Of a stretch of DNA of 64,000 nt, positions 23,671 through 34,277 are shown one piece after another. The DNA is from Haloterrigena sp. KLK7. GTDB taxonomy: Archaea > Halobacteriota > Halobacteria > Halobacteriales > Natrialbaceae. The stretch's first letter is position 1; the number at the start of each line of letters is the position of its first letter. Below the pieces are notes generated by a model. It did not search any database. It saw only the letters and a program-made list of their open reading frames with translations, and had not been told where the DNA came from. The position numbers and the translations under genes are program-made. The stretch covers positions 496,001-560,000 of the forward strand of contig NZ_CP149787.1 in assembly GCF_037914945.1 (NCBI RefSeq), written 5' to 3'.

Positions 23671-23691
23671 GTTTTTTCATCGAAGTTTTTT
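23671..23691 (+). terminator. T-tract terminator after the antiporter gene
   Basis: Two runs of six T (GTTTTTTCATCGAAGTTTTTT) follow the antiporter stop by about 90 bases and precede the acs promoter. Archaeal RNA polymerase stops at such U-tracts without needing a hairpin. The second run is also the left foot of the palindrome at 23686-23744. Confidence 0.55.
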
Positions 23692-23744
23692 GACGGGGGT
23701 TGAGGCTGGCGTCTTCGACGCCAGCCGATGCCCCCGTTAAAAAA
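23686..23744. repeat. 59-nt imperfect palindrome upstream of the first acs gene
   Basis: Arms TTTTTTGACGGGGG (23686-23699) and CCCCCGTTAAAAAA (23731-23744) pair over 14 positions with one G-U, and enclose a perfect 10-bp inner stem GGCTGGCGTC / GACGCCAGCC (23704-23713 with 23717-23726) with a three-base loop, separated by four-base internal loops. It ends 49 bases before the acs start. It could be a two-way terminator, a leader-RNA hairpin, or the remnant of a small mobile element. Confidence 0.8.
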
Positions 23745-23793
23745 GTTCGGTACCTAACGCTTATTCCACTGTCTGCCGTCGGTTCGAACGAGA

Positions 23794-25770
23794 ATGGTCG
23801 ATCGGAACGGGTGGGAACGGGAGCAGCCCGTCCTCACCGGGTCGCCCCGAAGCCCACCGTCGTCGTTCGTCGAGCAGGCGAACGTTTCGGAGCCGGGGAT
23901 CTACGAGGAGTTCGAGGCGGAGTGGCCGGAGTGCTGGGAGCGGGCAGCCGACCTGCTGTCGTGGGACGAGGCGTACGATACCGTCCTCGAGGACAGCGAG
24001 GCCCCGTTCTACGAGTGGTTCTCCGGCGGGAAACTGAACGCGTCGTACAACTGCCTCGATCGGCACCTCGAGGCGGGGCGGAAGAACCACGCCGCGATCC
24101 GCTGGGAGGGCAAACAGGGCGAGCGCCGGACCTACACCTATCGCGATCTGTACGTCGAGGTCAACGAGGTCGCCGCGGCACTGTGCGAGCTGGGCGTCGA
24201 GGAGGACGACGTGGTGACGATCTACCTCCCGATGATCCCGGAACTGCCCGTCGCGATGCTGGCCTGCGCCCGCATCGGCGCGCCCCACAGCGTCGTCTTC
24301 GCCGGGCTCTCGGCCGACGCGCTCGTCACGCGGATGGACGCCGCCGACAGCGAGTACCTGCTGACCTGCGACGGCTACTACCGCCGGGGCGACGCCTTCA
24401 ACCAGAAGAGCAAGGCCGACAACGCCCAGCTCAAACTCGAGCAGGACGTGCGGACGGTCGTCGTCGACCGGCTGGGGGAGGATCTCCCCCACGTGCTCGG
24501 CGACGAGGAGTACGATTACCACGACCTCCGCGAGGAGTTCGCCGGCGAGACCGTCGAACCGGTCTCGCGGGACGCCGAGGACATGCTGTTCCTGATGTAC
24601 ACCTCCGGGACGACCGGCGAGCCGAAGGGCGTCGTCCACTCCACGGGGGGCTATCTCGCCCACGTCGCGTGGACGAGCCACGCCGTCTTAGACGTCAAGC
24701 CCGAGGACACCTACTGGTGTGCGGCCGACATCGGCTGGATCACCGGCCACTCCTACATCGTCTACGGCCCGCTCGCGCTGGGGACGACGACGGTGATGTA
24801 CGAGGGGACCCCCGACTACCCCGACCGGGATCGGCTCTGGGAGATCGTCGATCGCAACGCTGTCGACGTCTTCTACACGGCCCCGACGGCGATCCGCGCG
24901 TTCATGAAGTGGGGCGAGGAGTACCCCGCGGAACACGATCTGTCGTCGCTGCGCCTGCTCGGCAGCGTCGGCGAACCGATCAGTCCCCGCCCGTGGAACT
25001 GGTACTACGAACACATCGGCAACGAGGCCTGTCCCGTCGTCGACACCTGGTGGCAGACCGAGACGGGGGCCGTGACGATCTCGACGCTCCCGGCGATCGA
25101 CGAGATGAAACCCGGCGCGGCCGGGCCGGGACTCCCGGGGATCGACGTCCGCGTCGTCGATAGCTCCGGCGAGGCGGTCGATCCGGGCGACACGGGCTAT
25201 CTCACGATCGCCCGCCCGTGGCCGGGGATGGCCCGGACGCTGTACGACGGCGACGACCGCTTCCGCGCGGAGTACTGGGACCGGTTCTCCGACCCCGACG
25301 CCGACGAGTGGCACTACTTCAGCGGCGACGCCGCCCGGATCGACGAGGACGGATACGTCACCGTCCTCGGCCGGGTCGACGACGTGATCAACGTCTCCGG
25401 GCGCCGGCTGAGCACGATGGAGATCGAGTCGGCGATCACCGACGTCGCCGGCGTGGCCGAGGCCGCCGTCGTCGGCCGCTCGAGCGAGGTGAACGGCACC
25501 GACATCTATGCCTACGTCAGCACCGAGGGCGGCTACGACGACGAGACCGCCGTCCGCGGGGCGATCGTCGACAATATCGAGGCCGCGATCGGACCGATCG
25601 CCCGTCCCGAGGCGGTCGTCTTCACCCCCGAACTCCCCAAGACGCGTTCGGGCAAGATCATGCGTCGGCTGCTCGAGGACGTCGCGAACGGCGAGGAGTT
25701 GGGCGACACCAGCGCCCTGCGAAACCCGGAGATCGTCGGCGAGATTCAGGCGGAGATCGACGAGGAGTGA
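23794..25770 (+). CDS. acs: Acetyl-CoA synthetase (AMP-forming), first copy
   Basis: A 658-residue ligase making acetyl-CoA from acetate, ATP and CoA through acetyl-AMP. Visible motifs: FYEWFSGGKLNASYNCLDRH at the N-terminus, phosphate loop MYTSGTTGEPKGVVHSTGGY, acetate-pocket and adenine motif VDTWWQTETGA, hinge DDVINVSGRRLSTMEI and C-terminal LPKTRSGKIMRRL, whose Lys621 is the catalytic and acetylatable lysine. Length is typical. At the hinge this copy has SGRRLST where the second copy and most Acs have SGHRLGT. A TATA box (ACGCTTATTCCAC) precedes the ATG. It lies ahead of a regulator and a second acs. Confidence 0.9.
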   Translation: MVDRNGWEREQPVLTGSPRSPPSSFVEQANVSEPGIYEEFEAEWPECWERAADLLSWDEAYDTVLEDSEAPFYEWFSGGKLNASYNCLDRHLEAGRKNHAAIRWEGKQGERRTYTYRDLYVEVNEVAAALCELGVEEDDVVTIYLPMIPELPVAMLACARIGAPHSVVFAGLSADALVTRMDAADSEYLLTCDGYYRRGDAFNQKSKADNAQLKLEQDVRTVVVDRLGEDLPHVLGDEEYDYHDLREEFAGETVEPVSRDAEDMLFLMYTSGTTGEPKGVVHSTGGYLAHVAWTSHAVLDVKPEDTYWCAADIGWITGHSYIVYGPLALGTTTVMYEGTPDYPDRDRLWEIVDRNAVDVFYTAPTAIRAFMKWGEEYPAEHDLSSLRLLGSVGEPISPRPWNWYYEHIGNEACPVVDTWWQTETGAVTISTLPAIDEMKPGAAGPGLPGIDVRVVDSSGEAVDPGDTGYLTIARPWPGMARTLYDGDDRFRAEYWDRFSDPDADEWHYFSGDAARIDEDGYVTVLGRVDDVINVSGRRLSTMEIESAITDVAGVAEAAVVGRSSEVNGTDIYAYVSTEGGYDDETAVRGAIVDNIEAAIGPIARPEAVVFTPELPKTRSGKIMRRLLEDVANGEELGDTSALRNPEIVGEIQAEIDEE

Positions 25771-25907
25771 GTCGCCGCGGTCGTTTCGCGCTTTCAAATT
25801 ACGCGAAACGAAATGGCTGAATCGCGATGCACACGATTCCCAAACAGAGCGTGACAGCGCTGAGGATGCCGACACAATTATATTCGCGCCATTAGAATGA
25901 GCGAAGC

Positions 25908-28142
25908 ATGAGTCTCGAGGGGGTCGACGCGTCGACGCTCGCGCGCGAAGAATACGAGGTCCTCCTCGATGCCGCCGAAACCTACCGGGAGGCGCTGGTG
26001 GTCCGCCTCTGTGGCGACGTCGGGCTTCGGCCGCGGGAACTGACCGAACTCACCGTCGACGACGTCGAGCAGGTCCGGATCGAGCCGCCCCGCTATCTGG
26101 TTCGCGTCCCGGCCGTCGACGGGGGAGCGGCGCGGACGGCGTATCTGCCGACCCGCGTCGAGCGGGAACTACGCCGCTACGCGCGGAGTAACGGGCTGAC
26201 GACCGACGACCGGATCTTTCCCGTCACGGCGCGGCGCCTCCAGATGCTCGTCTCTGACGTCGCCGATCGGGCCGCCGAACTGTTCGACCGACCGGGCCTG
26301 GCCGACGTCTCCACGAGCGACCTCCGGCGGTACTTCGCCCGCCGGGCGCTGGTCGACCACGGCGTCAACCCGCGGGTGGTCAAGGCCGCCGGCGGCTGGC
26401 GGAGCTTCGAAGCCCTCGAGTCGTACCTGCCGGAGCCGACCGACGCCGAGATCGTCGACTCCTTCGACGCCGTCGAACGGCCGTCCGGACCCGGCAGCGA
26501 CCGAAGCGACGGACCGATCGTGGACGACGACGGCGTCATCCGGCTGTTGCTGGCCGCCAGCGACCGGTACGCGCTGTTGCGCCTGGACGCCGACGGCTAC
26601 GTCGAGCGCTGGAACCGGAGCGCGGCCGCGATGTTCGGCTATCGGGCCGGCGAGATCGTCGGTACGCACGTCTCGACGTTCTACACCGACGACGCGGTCG
26701 ACGAGGGCGTCCCCGAACGCGCGCTCTCGACGGCCATCGAGGAGTCGGGCTACGAACACGAGGGGTGGCGCGTCGGCGAAGACGGATCGCGGTTCCGGGC
26801 GACCGAAGTCATCTCGCCGCTGCGGGACGATCAGGGGCGTCACCGGGGCTTCGCCGTCTTCGTCCGCGACGTCTCGCCCGCCCACGAGGAACTCGAGGAA
26901 CACCGGACGCGGCGGAACGAACTCGAGCGCCGGTACGCCGTCGCCCGGGCCCACCGCGGGGTCACGCGAGCGCTGCTCGAGGCGACCGACCACGAGGAGA
27001 TCGAGGCGAACACCTGCGCCGCGCTGACGGCGGGCCGGGCCTACGAGTACGCTTGGATCGATCGGGCGACCCACGCGGACCGGCGGACGGACTCGCGGGC
27101 CGCCAGCGGGATCGACCCCGACGCCGTCGATCCGCTGGTCCCGGACGAGTGGCGAGACGACGATGGCGGGACGACCGACGCCGCGACCGAGCCGTCGACG
27201 ATGGCCGTCGCGACCGACGTCGCCCTGGCAGTCGACGGCGACGCGGTCGACGCTGCGGCGGACGGAGACGACGCGACCGGTGCTCTCGCCCGCATTCCGC
27301 TGCGCTACGGCGACACGGTCTACGGTACCCTCTCGGTCGCGACCGACGCGGCCGCGGCGTTCGACGAGGAGGAACGGAGCTGGCTCGAGACGATCGGTCG
27401 ACAGGTCGGCTACGCCATCGCCGCGATCCGGCGGCGGAACCTCCTGCTGTCCGATCGGGTCGTCGAACTCGACGTCGAGTGTCGCGACGACGACTCGTTC
27501 TTCGTCGCCGCCTCGCGGCGACTGGGCTGTCGGTTCGAACTCGACTCGCTCGTCCCCGTCTCGGAGTCGACGCAGCTGTACTACCTGCGCCTCGAGGACG
27601 CCTCGCCGGCCGACGTCTTCGACCTCGCGGCGGACGAGTCCGGCATCGAGGACTACCGGCTGGTCGAGACCGACGCCGAGGGGTGGCGCGTCGAGTTCGT
27701 GATCGATAGCTCCTGTCCGATCGTCACGCTCACCGAGTACGGCACCACCGTCCTCGAGGCGCGCTTCGAGGGCGGAACCGCGACGATCACCGCTGAGTGC
27801 GCCGCCGACGCCGATATCCGGACGATCGTCGACGGGCTTCGCGCCGTCTTCCCCGACTCCGAACTGATCGGCAAACGCGAGACCGAGCGGACCGTCCGGA
27901 CCGCCCGGGAGTTCCGCGAGGGGCTCGAGGACCGACTGACCGACCGCCAGGAGGCGTCGCTGCGGGCGGCGTACTTCGGCGGCTACTACGACTGGCCCCG
28001 CGAGAGCACGGCCGAGGAGATCGCCGACGCGATGGGGATCTCGTCGCCGACGCTCCACAACCACCTGCGGAAGGGTCAACACGAACTGCTGCGAACCTTC
28101 TTCGACGATCCGGCCGGCGACGAGTCCCACGAGATCGGCTGA
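25908..28142 (+). CDS. Bat-type transcription regulator with integrase-like N-terminal domain, PAS and GAF
   Basis: A 744-residue regulator. Residues 1-180 resemble the catalytic domain of tyrosine recombinases: GLRPREL (Arg41), SDLRRYFARR (Arg140), GGWRSFEALESY (Trp164, Tyr173), but the usual His before Arg140 is Ser137. Then a PAS domain (about 205-325, VERWNRSAAAMFGYRAGEIV), a coiled linker, a GAF-type sensor domain (about 345-520), the bacterio-opsin-activator domain and a C-terminal HTH_10 (about 677-730, LTDRQEASLRAAYFGGYYDW, STAEEIADAMGISSPTLHNH). It lies between two acs genes and probably controls them; the signal is unknown. A TATA box CACAATTATATTC precedes ATG. Confidence 0.85.
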   Translation: MSLEGVDASTLAREEYEVLLDAAETYREALVVRLCGDVGLRPRELTELTVDDVEQVRIEPPRYLVRVPAVDGGAARTAYLPTRVERELRRYARSNGLTTDDRIFPVTARRLQMLVSDVADRAAELFDRPGLADVSTSDLRRYFARRALVDHGVNPRVVKAAGGWRSFEALESYLPEPTDAEIVDSFDAVERPSGPGSDRSDGPIVDDDGVIRLLLAASDRYALLRLDADGYVERWNRSAAAMFGYRAGEIVGTHVSTFYTDDAVDEGVPERALSTAIEESGYEHEGWRVGEDGSRFRATEVISPLRDDQGRHRGFAVFVRDVSPAHEELEEHRTRRNELERRYAVARAHRGVTRALLEATDHEEIEANTCAALTAGRAYEYAWIDRATHADRRTDSRAASGIDPDAVDPLVPDEWRDDDGGTTDAATEPSTMAVATDVALAVDGDAVDAAADGDDATGALARIPLRYGDTVYGTLSVATDAAAAFDEEERSWLETIGRQVGYAIAAIRRRNLLLSDRVVELDVECRDDDSFFVAASRRLGCRFELDSLVPVSESTQLYYLRLEDASPADVFDLAADESGIEDYRLVETDAEGWRVEFVIDSSCPIVTLTEYGTTVLEARFEGGTATITAECAADADIRTIVDGLRAVFPDSELIGKRETERTVRTAREFREGLEDRLTDRQEASLRAAYFGGYYDWPRESTAEEIADAMGISSPTLHNHLRKGQHELLRTFFDDPAGDESHEIG

Positions 28143-28490
28143 GCGCTGTCGCGACGGACGGCTGATGCGTGTCGCGACGGACGACTGACGGCACGCGACG
28201 GACGATCGCCGGCCGTTACGAGCGGAGCCGGCCGGTCGTCGTGTCGTCCGATCGGATACTAACCCTCTAGATGAACACCCTGCACATACAGGGTCCGGCG
28301 ACGACTGAGCCCGGATCGACTCGCGATCGCTCGTCGCGCGACCGCCTCAGCCGGGGACTCGAGGCGATATAAGCGGCTATATGCTCCTAATATAGTCAAT
28401 ATTCCCTAGCTATTTCCCCCTATATCGGGTCGATTTTGCACAACTAGATGGCGGCTTTACTATGCCAGTTGTGTTTGGGTGTGGTGTATC
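28143..28490 (+). promoter_or_regulatory. Intergenic region upstream of the second acs with dyads and core promoter
   Basis: About 350 bases without a gene. It holds a perfect inverted repeat ACCCTG-CACATA-CAGGGT (28277-28294), an A/T-rich block (28365-28430) bounded by CGATATA and TATATCG arms (28365-28371, 28421-28427), and near the gene a TATA-like element GGCTTTACTATG (28452-28463) about 30 nt ahead of the ATG at 28491. The dyads may be sites for the Bat-type regulator just upstream or another factor. No RNA gene or terminator is recognised. Confidence 0.5.
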
Positions 28491-30470
<1,980 letters not shown>

Positions 30471-30526
30471 GCACCACCTCGGTTTTCGAACGATACCACA
30501 CGATCAGCGACACACTGCATCAAAAT

Positions 30527-31000
30527 ATGGCAGACAATAACAGCCACGACACGGACGACGGATCGAACAGTTCGACGAACGACGCCGAGGTGAAAGCCGA
30601 CGGCGGGGTGGCCAGCGGATCGCCCGCGCGAGCCCACCAGAACACCGACTATCTCAGTTCGGAGGTGAACCTACTGAACCCGAGCACGCAGTTCATGCGG
30701 GATCACCTCCGGCTCGTCTGGAGCGGGTTCGCCGTCTGGTTCGTCGTCGTCTTCGGTCCGGTGACGCTGACGCGGTTCGCACCGGACCTGATGACGACGC
30801 AGATACCGATGCTCGGCTTCCCGCTGCATTACTTCCTGGTCGCGATCGGCGGACCGACGGGAGCGCTGCTCCTCTCGTTCTGGTACGCCCGCAAGCGCGA
30901 CGCGCTCGACGCGAAGTACGGGATCGACCACGCCGCCGTCGAAGAGACCGGCCGCGGCGATAAAGGAGCCGCGGCGACCGACGGAGGTGTCGACGAATGA
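30527..31000 (+). CDS. DUF4212 small subunit of a sodium/solute symporter
   Basis: A 157-residue protein with an acidic N-terminal region of about 50 residues and then two membrane helices: LRLVWSGFAVWFVVVFGPVT and LGFPLHYFLVAIGGPTGALL followed by SFWYARKRDALDAKYG, the DUF4212 signature. DUF4212 proteins pair with large SSS-family symporters (VC_2705 type). Its stop overlaps the ATG of the symporter at 30997 by 4 bases, confirming co-translation. It probably stabilises or regulates that transporter in the membrane. Confidence 0.88.
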   Translation: MADNNSHDTDDGSNSSTNDAEVKADGGVASGSPARAHQNTDYLSSEVNLLNPSTQFMRDHLRLVWSGFAVWFVVVFGPVTLTRFAPDLMTTQIPMLGFPLHYFLVAIGGPTGALLLSFWYARKRDALDAKYGIDHAAVEETGRGDKGAAATDGGVDE

Positions 31001-32697
31001 TCGGTGCCGCGACCGTCCTCCAGACGGAGGAGCTGCTCCCGGAGGGGCTGGACATCTCGTTCAAGATCGCCCCCTCGGTCCTGGTCCTCGGGATGCTCCT
31101 CCTGTTCCTCGCGATCGGCTACGTGTTCCGCGTGGCCGACACCGAGAACATGTGGGTCGCCGGCCGCTCGATCGGGAACGTCGAGAACGGGATGGCGATC
31201 GGCGCCAACTGGATGTCGGCCGCGTCCTACCTCGGGATGGCGTCGCTGATCGCGCTGTCGGGCTTCTACGGCCTGGCGTTCGTCGTCGGCTGGACGACGG
31301 GATACTTCATCCTGCTGATCTTCATGGCCGCCCAGCTGCGGCGGTTCGGGAAGTACACCGCCCCGGACTTCGTCGGCGACCGGTTCAACTCCGACAGCGC
31401 ACGCGCTATCGCAGCGGTCACGACGTTCCTCATCGGGTTCGTCTACGCGATCGGGCAGGCCCGCGGGATGGGGCTGGTCGGTCTGTACATTTTCGGTGAC
31501 TTCGGCGGCGTGATCCCCGGTCTGAGCGGCTACCAGGTCATGGTCGTCGCGATGATGACCATCACGGTCGGCTACCTGACGCTGTCGGGCATGCTGGGCG
31601 CGACGAAGAACATGGCCGTCCAGTACGTCATCCTCATCGTCGCGTTCCTCGCCGGCCTCTACCTCGTCGGCTTCACGCAGGGGTACTCGACCGTGCTCCC
31701 GCACCTCGAGTACGGGACGCTGATCACCGAACTCGGCAACGAGTTCAGCGAGCCGTTCACGAACGAGAGCTACTACCTCTGGATCGCGACGTGTTTCTCG
31801 CTGATCGTCGGTACCTGTGGCCTCCCGCACGTGCTGGTGCGGTTCTACACGGTCGAGAGCGAGCGGACGGCCCGCTGGTCGACCGTCTGGGGGCTGTTCT
31901 TCATCTGCCTGCTGTACTGGAGCGCCCCCGCGTTCGCGGCGTTCGGGACCGACCTCTTCGCGGAGAACGTCGGTCCGGTCTACGGCGACCCCGGCATGAG
32001 TTCGGAAGCAGGTGACGTCATCGTCGTGCTGGCGGCGCAACTGGCGGAACTGCCCCAGTGGTTCGTCGGCCTCGTCGCGGCGGGCGGTATCGCCGCGGCC
32101 ATCGCGACGACCGCCGGCCTGTTCATCGCCGGCTCCTCGGCGATCTCCCACGACCTCTACACGAACATCATCAACCCCGACGCGACCCAGCGCCAGCAGG
32201 TGCTCGTCGGTCGACTGAGCATCGTCGCGCTGGGCGTGCTGACGACGCTGGCCGCGCTGGACCCGGCCGCACCGATCGCCGCGCTGGTGTCCTACGCGTT
32301 CTCGCTGGCCGGCGCGGTGCTGTTCCCGATGTTCTTCCTCGGGATGTGGTGGGAGAACACCAACCGCCAAGGCGCCCTCGCCGGGATGCTTACCGGCCTC
32401 GGGATCTGGTCGCTCGCGATGATCAACGAGGTCCTCCCGGCGTACCTGAGCGGCAGTGAAGCACCGCTGCTCTCGGAGTGGCTGGCCACGTGGGTACCGG
32501 CGATCGGCGCGGCGCTGGTCGCCGTCCCGCTCGTCTTCGCGATCACCATCGTCGTCTCGATGGTCACCGACGAACCGCCGATGGAGACCAAGCGCATCGT
32601 TCGTCAGTGTCACAGCCCCGAACCCATGGGACAGCAACAGACCGCCGAAGACGTCGTGACCGACGGCGGCACCGACGAGACCCCTGCTGACGACTGA
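30997..32697 (+). CDS. Sodium/solute symporter large subunit (SSS family, acetate/monocarboxylate type)
   Basis: A 566-residue membrane transporter with about 13 helices. Features of the SSS family are YVFRVADTENMWVAGRSIGN, GANWMSAASYLGMAS, KYTAPDFVGDRF, VYAIGQARGMGLVG and GLPHVLVRFYTVES, and the late AGGIAAAIATTAGLFIAGSS with SHDLY, typical of the sodium-dependent monocarboxylate (ActP-like/VC_2705) subfamily. It lies beside acs and its DUF4212 partner, so acetate or a similar short acid is the likely substrate. The C-terminus is a soluble, acidic tail. The exact substrate is inferred from context. Confidence 0.87.
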   Translation: MIGAATVLQTEELLPEGLDISFKIAPSVLVLGMLLLFLAIGYVFRVADTENMWVAGRSIGNVENGMAIGANWMSAASYLGMASLIALSGFYGLAFVVGWTTGYFILLIFMAAQLRRFGKYTAPDFVGDRFNSDSARAIAAVTTFLIGFVYAIGQARGMGLVGLYIFGDFGGVIPGLSGYQVMVVAMMTITVGYLTLSGMLGATKNMAVQYVILIVAFLAGLYLVGFTQGYSTVLPHLEYGTLITELGNEFSEPFTNESYYLWIATCFSLIVGTCGLPHVLVRFYTVESERTARWSTVWGLFFICLLYWSAPAFAAFGTDLFAENVGPVYGDPGMSSEAGDVIVVLAAQLAELPQWFVGLVAAGGIAAAIATTAGLFIAGSSAISHDLYTNIINPDATQRQQVLVGRLSIVALGVLTTLAALDPAAPIAALVSYAFSLAGAVLFPMFFLGMWWENTNRQGALAGMLTGLGIWSLAMINEVLPAYLSGSEAPLLSEWLATWVPAIGAALVAVPLVFAITIVVSMVTDEPPMETKRIVRQCHSPEPMGQQQTAEDVVTDGGTDETPADD

Positions 32698-32699
32698 CC

Positions 32700-33155
32700 A
32701 TGTACGACCGAATACTCGTTCCGACCGACGGTAGCGAAACGGCCAAGGCGGCCGTCGACCACGCGGTCGACCTCGCCGAGCAGTACGGGGCCGACGTTCA
32801 CACCCTGTACGTCGTCGACACCGACTCGATGAGCCTCACCCTCGGCGGCGAACAGCTCGATCGCATCGAACAGGGTCAGTACGACGAGATGGAGGACGTC
32901 CGCGAGCGCGCCGACCGCGCCACCGGCTACGTGGCCGACCGCGCGGCCGAACGGGGCCTCGAGACCGTCGAGCACGTCTCGGCGGGACGACCCCACTCGC
33001 TGATCGCCGACTACGTCGACGACAACGACATCGACCTGGTCGTAATGGGATCCCACGGTCGCTCGGGCATCAGACGAGCGCTGCTGGGTAGCGTCACCGA
33101 ACGGACCCTGCGGTCGACCCACGTGCCGGTGCTCGTCGTCGACCTCGAGGAGTAG
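32700..33155 (+). CDS. Universal stress protein UspA family
   Basis: A 151-residue UspA protein. It starts YDRILVPTDGSETAKAAVDH, and has SAGRPHSLIADYVDDNDIDL, MGSHGRSGIRRALLGSVTER and VPVLVVDLEE, the full ATP-binding signature G-2x-G-9x-G(S/T). It follows the symporter by two bases and so belongs to the acetate operon, a common arrangement of UspA with transporters in haloarchaea. After its stop a run CTGTTTTTCG may end the transcript. Confidence 0.9.
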   Translation: MYDRILVPTDGSETAKAAVDHAVDLAEQYGADVHTLYVVDTDSMSLTLGGEQLDRIEQGQYDEMEDVRERADRATGYVADRAAERGLETVEHVSAGRPHSLIADYVDDNDIDLVVMGSHGRSGIRRALLGSVTERTLRSTHVPVLVVDLEE

Positions 33156-33243
33156 TCGCGATTCACGGTCTGTTTTTCGCCGACGGACTGACCTCGACCA
33201 GCGGCGACGCCGTCGTTCCGAACGGACGGTGCGAGCGCTGGCC

Positions 33244-33456
33244 CTATCGCTTTCGGGCCAGTTTGAGACTCGCGAAGAAACCGAAGTAGGCGACGATACC
33301 CGCGAGCATGAACATGTAGTAGGCCCAGTCCGGGCCCTCGAGAGCGCGGAAGATGACGTCGACGACCGTCACCCAGATGACCGCGAACGCGAGGTCGGCC
33401 AGCAGTCCCCACCGCTCCTCGCGGATGGTCTCGAGTCGCTCACCGAGTCCCGTCAT
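33244..33456 (-). CDS. Small membrane protein with two helices
   Basis: A 70-residue protein beginning MTGLGERLETIREERWGLLA, then LAFAVIWVTVVDVIFRAL and YYMFMLAGIVAYFGFFASLK, two hydrophobic helices joined by an acidic-aromatic turn, and a basic end ARKR. A TATA-like GGATACATTCGA (complement, 33481-33490) is about 30 nt before the ATG at 33456. It is conserved-looking and probably in the cytoplasmic membrane. No function was recognised. Confidence 0.65.
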   Translation of the reverse strand: MTGLGERLETIREERWGLLADLAFAVIWVTVVDVIFRALEGPDWAYYMFMLAGIVAYFGFFASLKLARKR

Positions 33457-33718
33457 CGGCCGCTCACCCGTCCCGAGTCGAATGTATCCATGCGAGCGTA
33501 TCTCGTGCCCTGCGAAAAAAGGCTATCGTCGGCCGGTCCGACGGCGCGTTCGGCTATCAGTCGTACGTGGCTCGCGGATTCTCGACTTCGAGACCGTCGA
33601 TCCGACCGAACCCTCCGTCCGACGTCACGACGGGGATTCAGTATTTCCCACGAACGCCACGGTCGTCTTCGCTTCCGACGCGGGTTCCGTTATCGCGTCG
33701 TGAGCGAAGCGCGAACCC

Positions 33719-34219
33719 TCAGTCGTCGTCCGATTCGTCCCCCTCCCAGTACGGAACCTCGTCGTCGATCCGGTAGTAGCCCTCGAGCGTCCGCTCCTCG
33801 CGGCCGCCCGGCGGCGAGCCGGCGTAGACGCCGAACCTGTTCGTCTCGGGATAGACGGTGATATCCGGCTCGTTCATCGTCGAGACCAGCAGATATCGCA
33901 GGGGGTCGTCGCCGTCGTTGACGATCCGATGGCCGCCGTCTTCGTTCGCCGGGAAGGCGGCGTAGTCGCCCGCCGTCAGCCGCTCCTCGCCGTCAGCGGC
34001 GACGAGCAGGCCCTCGCCCGCCAGCACGTACAGCGCCTCCTCGTTGGCCGTGTGGTAGTGATAGGGCCACGAGCGCATCCCCGGCGGGAGTTCGTAGAGG
34101 CTACAGCCGAGGTCGTCGGCGTCGACGGCCGTCGCGAGCTCCTTGCGGCGAAACGCCACGTCGTCGGGGTCGGGGTCGTATTCGCTCCACTCGAGCTCGG
34201 ACTCGTTGATCTTGTCCAT
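33719..34219 (-). CDS. Cupin-domain protein
   Basis: A 166-residue cupin. The metal-binding motif 1 is HYHTANEEALYVLAGEGLL (two His and the Glu), and motif 2 is GDYAAFPANEDGGHRIVN, with VSTMNEPDITVYPE following. The end EVPYWEGDESDDD is acidic. It likely binds one metal ion in a beta-barrel, perhaps as an isomerase, dioxygenase or sugar-binding protein. The start is the ATG at 34219, as the longer open frame upstream has non-haloarchaeal composition. It stands between a histidine kinase on the same strand and a small membrane gene; no clear partner. Confidence 0.8.
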   Translation of the reverse strand: MDKINESELEWSEYDPDPDDVAFRRKELATAVDADDLGCSLYELPPGMRSWPYHYHTANEEALYVLAGEGLLVAADGEERLTAGDYAAFPANEDGGHRIVNDGDDPLRYLLVSTMNEPDITVYPETNRFGVYAGSPPGGREERTLEGYYRIDDEVPYWEGDESDDD

Positions 34220-34277
34220 ACGCTGACCGATATACGTCAGTGGTAGAAGGGTTTTCGAGGGGCTCGAGTCGCGCCGA

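Noticed and set aside
25908-28142. Mobile element or provirus because of the integrase-like domain
   Set aside because: The domain is fused to a complete sensor-regulator, a motif residue is changed, and no attachment repeats or phage genes flank it.
33457-33718. Possible small basic protein in the gap after the small membrane gene
   Set aside because: Arg/Ser-rich frame without haloarchaeal composition, no promoter; the gap looks non-coding.
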